This document shows, piece after piece, positions 5,154 to 6,640 of a stretch of DNA of 6,640 bases. Below the pieces are notes generated by a model. It was not told the origin of the DNA and did not search any database. It saw only the letters and a program-made list of their open reading frames with translations. Source of the DNA: Chloroflexota bacterium (GTDB lineage: Bacteria; Chloroflexota; Dehalococcoidia; SM23-28-2; RBG-16-64-32); NCBI GenBank assembly GCA_005880055.1, contig VBJS01000091.1, positions 1-6,640 on the forward strand, read 5' to 3'. How positions within the stretch are numbered: the stretch's first letter is position 1; the number at the start of each line of letters is the position of its first letter. A program made the translations under genes and the position numbers.

Positions 5154-6491
5154 GTGAAAGACCGCATCGCAGTCGGCTTGATCGGGTTCGGCACCGTCGG
5201 GACCGGGGTCGCCAAGGTCCTCACGACCAATGCTGGCGTGATTCGGCGGCGTCTCGGCGTGCCGCTCGCGTTGGTGAAGGTCGCGGACCTCGACCTCACG
5301 ACCGACCGCGGCATCGCGCTGCCGCCCGGGATCCTCACCGCGAACGCCCGCGAGGTCATCGACGAACCCACGATCGACATCGTCATCGAGTTGATCGGCG
5401 GCTACGATCCGGCCAAGCGGTTCCTGCTCGAGGCGATGGCCCACGGCAAGCACGTCGTCACCGCCAACAAGGCGCTGCTGGCGGTCCACGGGGAAGAGCT
5501 CTTTGAAGCGGCGACCCGGGCCGGCGTGGACATCGGCTTTGAAGCGAGCGTCGGCGGCGGCGTTCCCATCCTGCGCGCCCTGACCGAAGGGCTGGCGGCC
5601 AACCGGTTGCTGTCCCTGTACGGGATCGTCAATGGAACGTCGAACTACATCCTGTCCAAGATGACCGAAGCCGGTCGCCCGTTCGACGAGGTCCTGAAGG
5701 AAGCGCAGAAGGCGGGCTACGCGGAAGCCGATCCGACGTTCGACGTACAGGGCATCGACGCCGCCCACAAGCTGGCGATCCTGGTGAATCTCGCCTTCGG
5801 GACGCCGGTGAACTTCAAGGACGTCTACGTCGAAGGCATCACCAGCATCGCGCCGCTGGACATCGCCTACGCGACCGAGTTCGGCTACACGATCAAGCTG
5901 CTGGCGATTGCCAAGCTGCACGAAGGCCAAGAGGGCGCACGGGCCCCCGCTGAACTGGAAGCCAGGGTCCATCCCACCATGATCGCGTCGGCTTCGCCGA
6001 TCGCGCGCGTCGGCGGGGCCTACAACGCGATCCAGGTGACGGGGGACGCCGTGGGGGACATCATGCTCTACGGCAAGGGGGCGGGCAGCTTCCCGACCGC
6101 CAGCGCCGTGGTGAGCGACGCCATCGACATCGCCCGCAACATTCTCAAGGGGACGGTGCGGCGCGTGCCGCCGTGCGCCTTCCAACCAGACCAGCGGCGA
6201 CCGCTGCGCATCCGCCCGATCGCGGAGATCAGCAGCCCCTACTATTTGCGGTTCATGGTGCTGGACCGCCCCGGGGTCCTCTCGCAACTGTCTGGCGTCC
6301 TGGGCAAGCACGACATCAGCATATCCTCCGTCCTGCAGCGCGGTCGCAAACAGGGGCAGACCGTGCCGGTGGTGCTGACGACCCACACGGCCGTCGAGCG
6401 CAACGTGCAAGCGGCGCTGCGCGAGATCGCCGCGTTTCCGTTTGTTTCCGCTCCGACCACGCTGATCCGCATCGAAGGTGAGGACCGGTGA
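5154..6491 (+). CDS. hom: Homoserine dehydrogenase with C-terminal ACT domain
   Basis: Homoserine dehydrogenase reduces aspartate semialdehyde to homoserine with NAD(P)H, the branch point to threonine and methionine. The 445-residue product is the usual size for the monofunctional, ACT-bearing form. The N-terminal Rossmann motif GFGTVG is at residues 11–16 and TANKALL, with K106, at 103–109. The catalytic region reads DPTFDVQGIDAAHK, where D202 and K206 match the Asp/Lys pair of the yeast enzyme, preceded by NGTSNYIL. The ACT domain begins near residue 363 (YYLRFMVLDRPGVLSQLSGV), which in this family usually confers threonine feedback inhibition. The GTG at 5154 is preferred because KDRIAVGLIGFG is the normal N-terminus. 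The frame is open far upstream, but that part is antisense-free read-through of the aminotransferase gene in another phase. A weak AGGG (5144–5147) lies 6 nt before the start and GGGGAGG a little further upstream, suggesting translational coupling. Confidence 0.97.
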   Translation: MKDRIAVGLIGFGTVGTGVAKVLTTNAGVIRRRLGVPLALVKVADLDLTTDRGIALPPGILTANAREVIDEPTIDIVIELIGGYDPAKRFLLEAMAHGKHVVTANKALLAVHGEELFEAATRAGVDIGFEASVGGGVPILRALTEGLAANRLLSLYGIVNGTSNYILSKMTEAGRPFDEVLKEAQKAGYAEADPTFDVQGIDAAHKLAILVNLAFGTPVNFKDVYVEGITSIAPLDIAYATEFGYTIKLLAIAKLHEGQEGARAPAELEARVHPTMIASASPIARVGGAYNAIQVTGDAVGDIMLYGKGAGSFPTASAVVSDAIDIARNILKGTVRRVPPCAFQPDQRRPLRIRPIAEISSPYYLRFMVLDRPGVLSQLSGVLGKHDISISSVLQRGRKQGQTVPVVLTTHTAVERNVQAALREIAAFPFVSAPTTLIRIEGEDR

Positions 6492-6492
6492 C

Positions 6493-6640
6493 ATGGGTGC
6501 CTGGCGTGGAGTGATCGAGGAGTATCGGGCCTACCTGCCGGTGGACGCGTCCACCCCGGTCGTGACGCTGGGTGAAGGGAACACGCCGCTGGTGCGGGCG
6601 TCGCGCCTCGCCGAAGCGATCGCGCCCCGGCTCGCTCTCT
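6493..6640 (+). CDS. thrC: Threonine synthase, N-terminal fragment (cut by right window edge)
   Basis: Threonine synthase is a PLP enzyme that converts O-phospho-L-homoserine to threonine. Forty-nine codons are visible, beginning MGAWRGVIEEYRAYLPV and reaching the family hallmark VTLGEGNTPLVRASRLAE (about residues 24–41). The PLP-lysine motif (SFKDRG type) lies outside the window. The ATG follows the hom stop by one base, and AGGTGAGGA (about 6476–6484) inside the end of hom serves as Shine-Dalgarno, so the two genes are almost certainly co-transcribed and translationally coupled. The WRGVIEEYR start is typical of the shorter threonine synthases (about 350 residues) rather than the longer E. 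coli-type enzyme. Confidence 0.93.
   Translation, partial: MGAWRGVIEEYRAYLPVDASTPVVTLGEGNTPLVRASRLAEAIAPRLAL

Noticed and set aside
4845..6494. 549-codon minus-strand open frame opposite hom
   Set aside because: It spans two genes on the other strand, contains no protein motif, and is explained by strong third-position GC bias in hom.

Overview
This is a GC-rich bacterial chromosomal window with five protein-coding genes, two of them cut by the window edges, and no phage, IS, CRISPR, tRNA or rRNA signal. The gene set and the order aminotransferase–homoserine dehydrogenase–threonine synthase suggest a free-living bacterium that makes its own amino acids. Nitrospirota or a similar GC-rich lineage would fit, but that is a weak inference made without any database search. 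Start codons are varied (TTG, TTG, GTG, ATG).

Layout: (1) 1–1094, minus strand: the N-terminal 364 codons of uvrA, the damage-recognition ATPase of nucleotide excision repair, running off the left edge. (2) 1095–1547: a divergent intergenic region of about 450 bp without a convincing gene. It holds a candidate promoter for each flanking gene, a large imperfect palindrome (1191–1243), a second nested inverted repeat (1305–1356), and a hairpin that contains the Shine-Dalgarno sequence of the next gene. (3) 1548–3830, plus strand: a 760-residue signalling protein that joins four modules: an RNase Z/PhnP-like metallo-beta-lactamase-fold hydrolase, a degenerate receiver domain, a cyclic-nucleotide-binding domain and a GGDEF diguanylate cyclase. 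(4) 3831–3954: a short AT-richer gap with a near-consensus sigma70 promoter (TTGACA–17 bp–TAGAAT). (5) 3955–6640, plus strand: a tight operon of alaC-like aminotransferase, hom and the start of thrC, with gaps of 8 bp and 1 bp.

The operon covers the last aspartate-family steps to threonine: Hom makes homoserine, ThrC makes threonine from phosphohomoserine, and the PLP aminotransferase probably handles alanine/pyruvate/glutamate amino transfer. No homoserine kinase is visible, although the window ends inside thrC. The most unusual object is the four-domain protein. It puts a putative phosphodiesterase, a putative cNMP sensor and a c-di-GMP synthase with an intact inhibitory site on one chain, so it could link two nucleotide second messengers. 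Its mRNA start is also embedded in a terminator-like hairpin.
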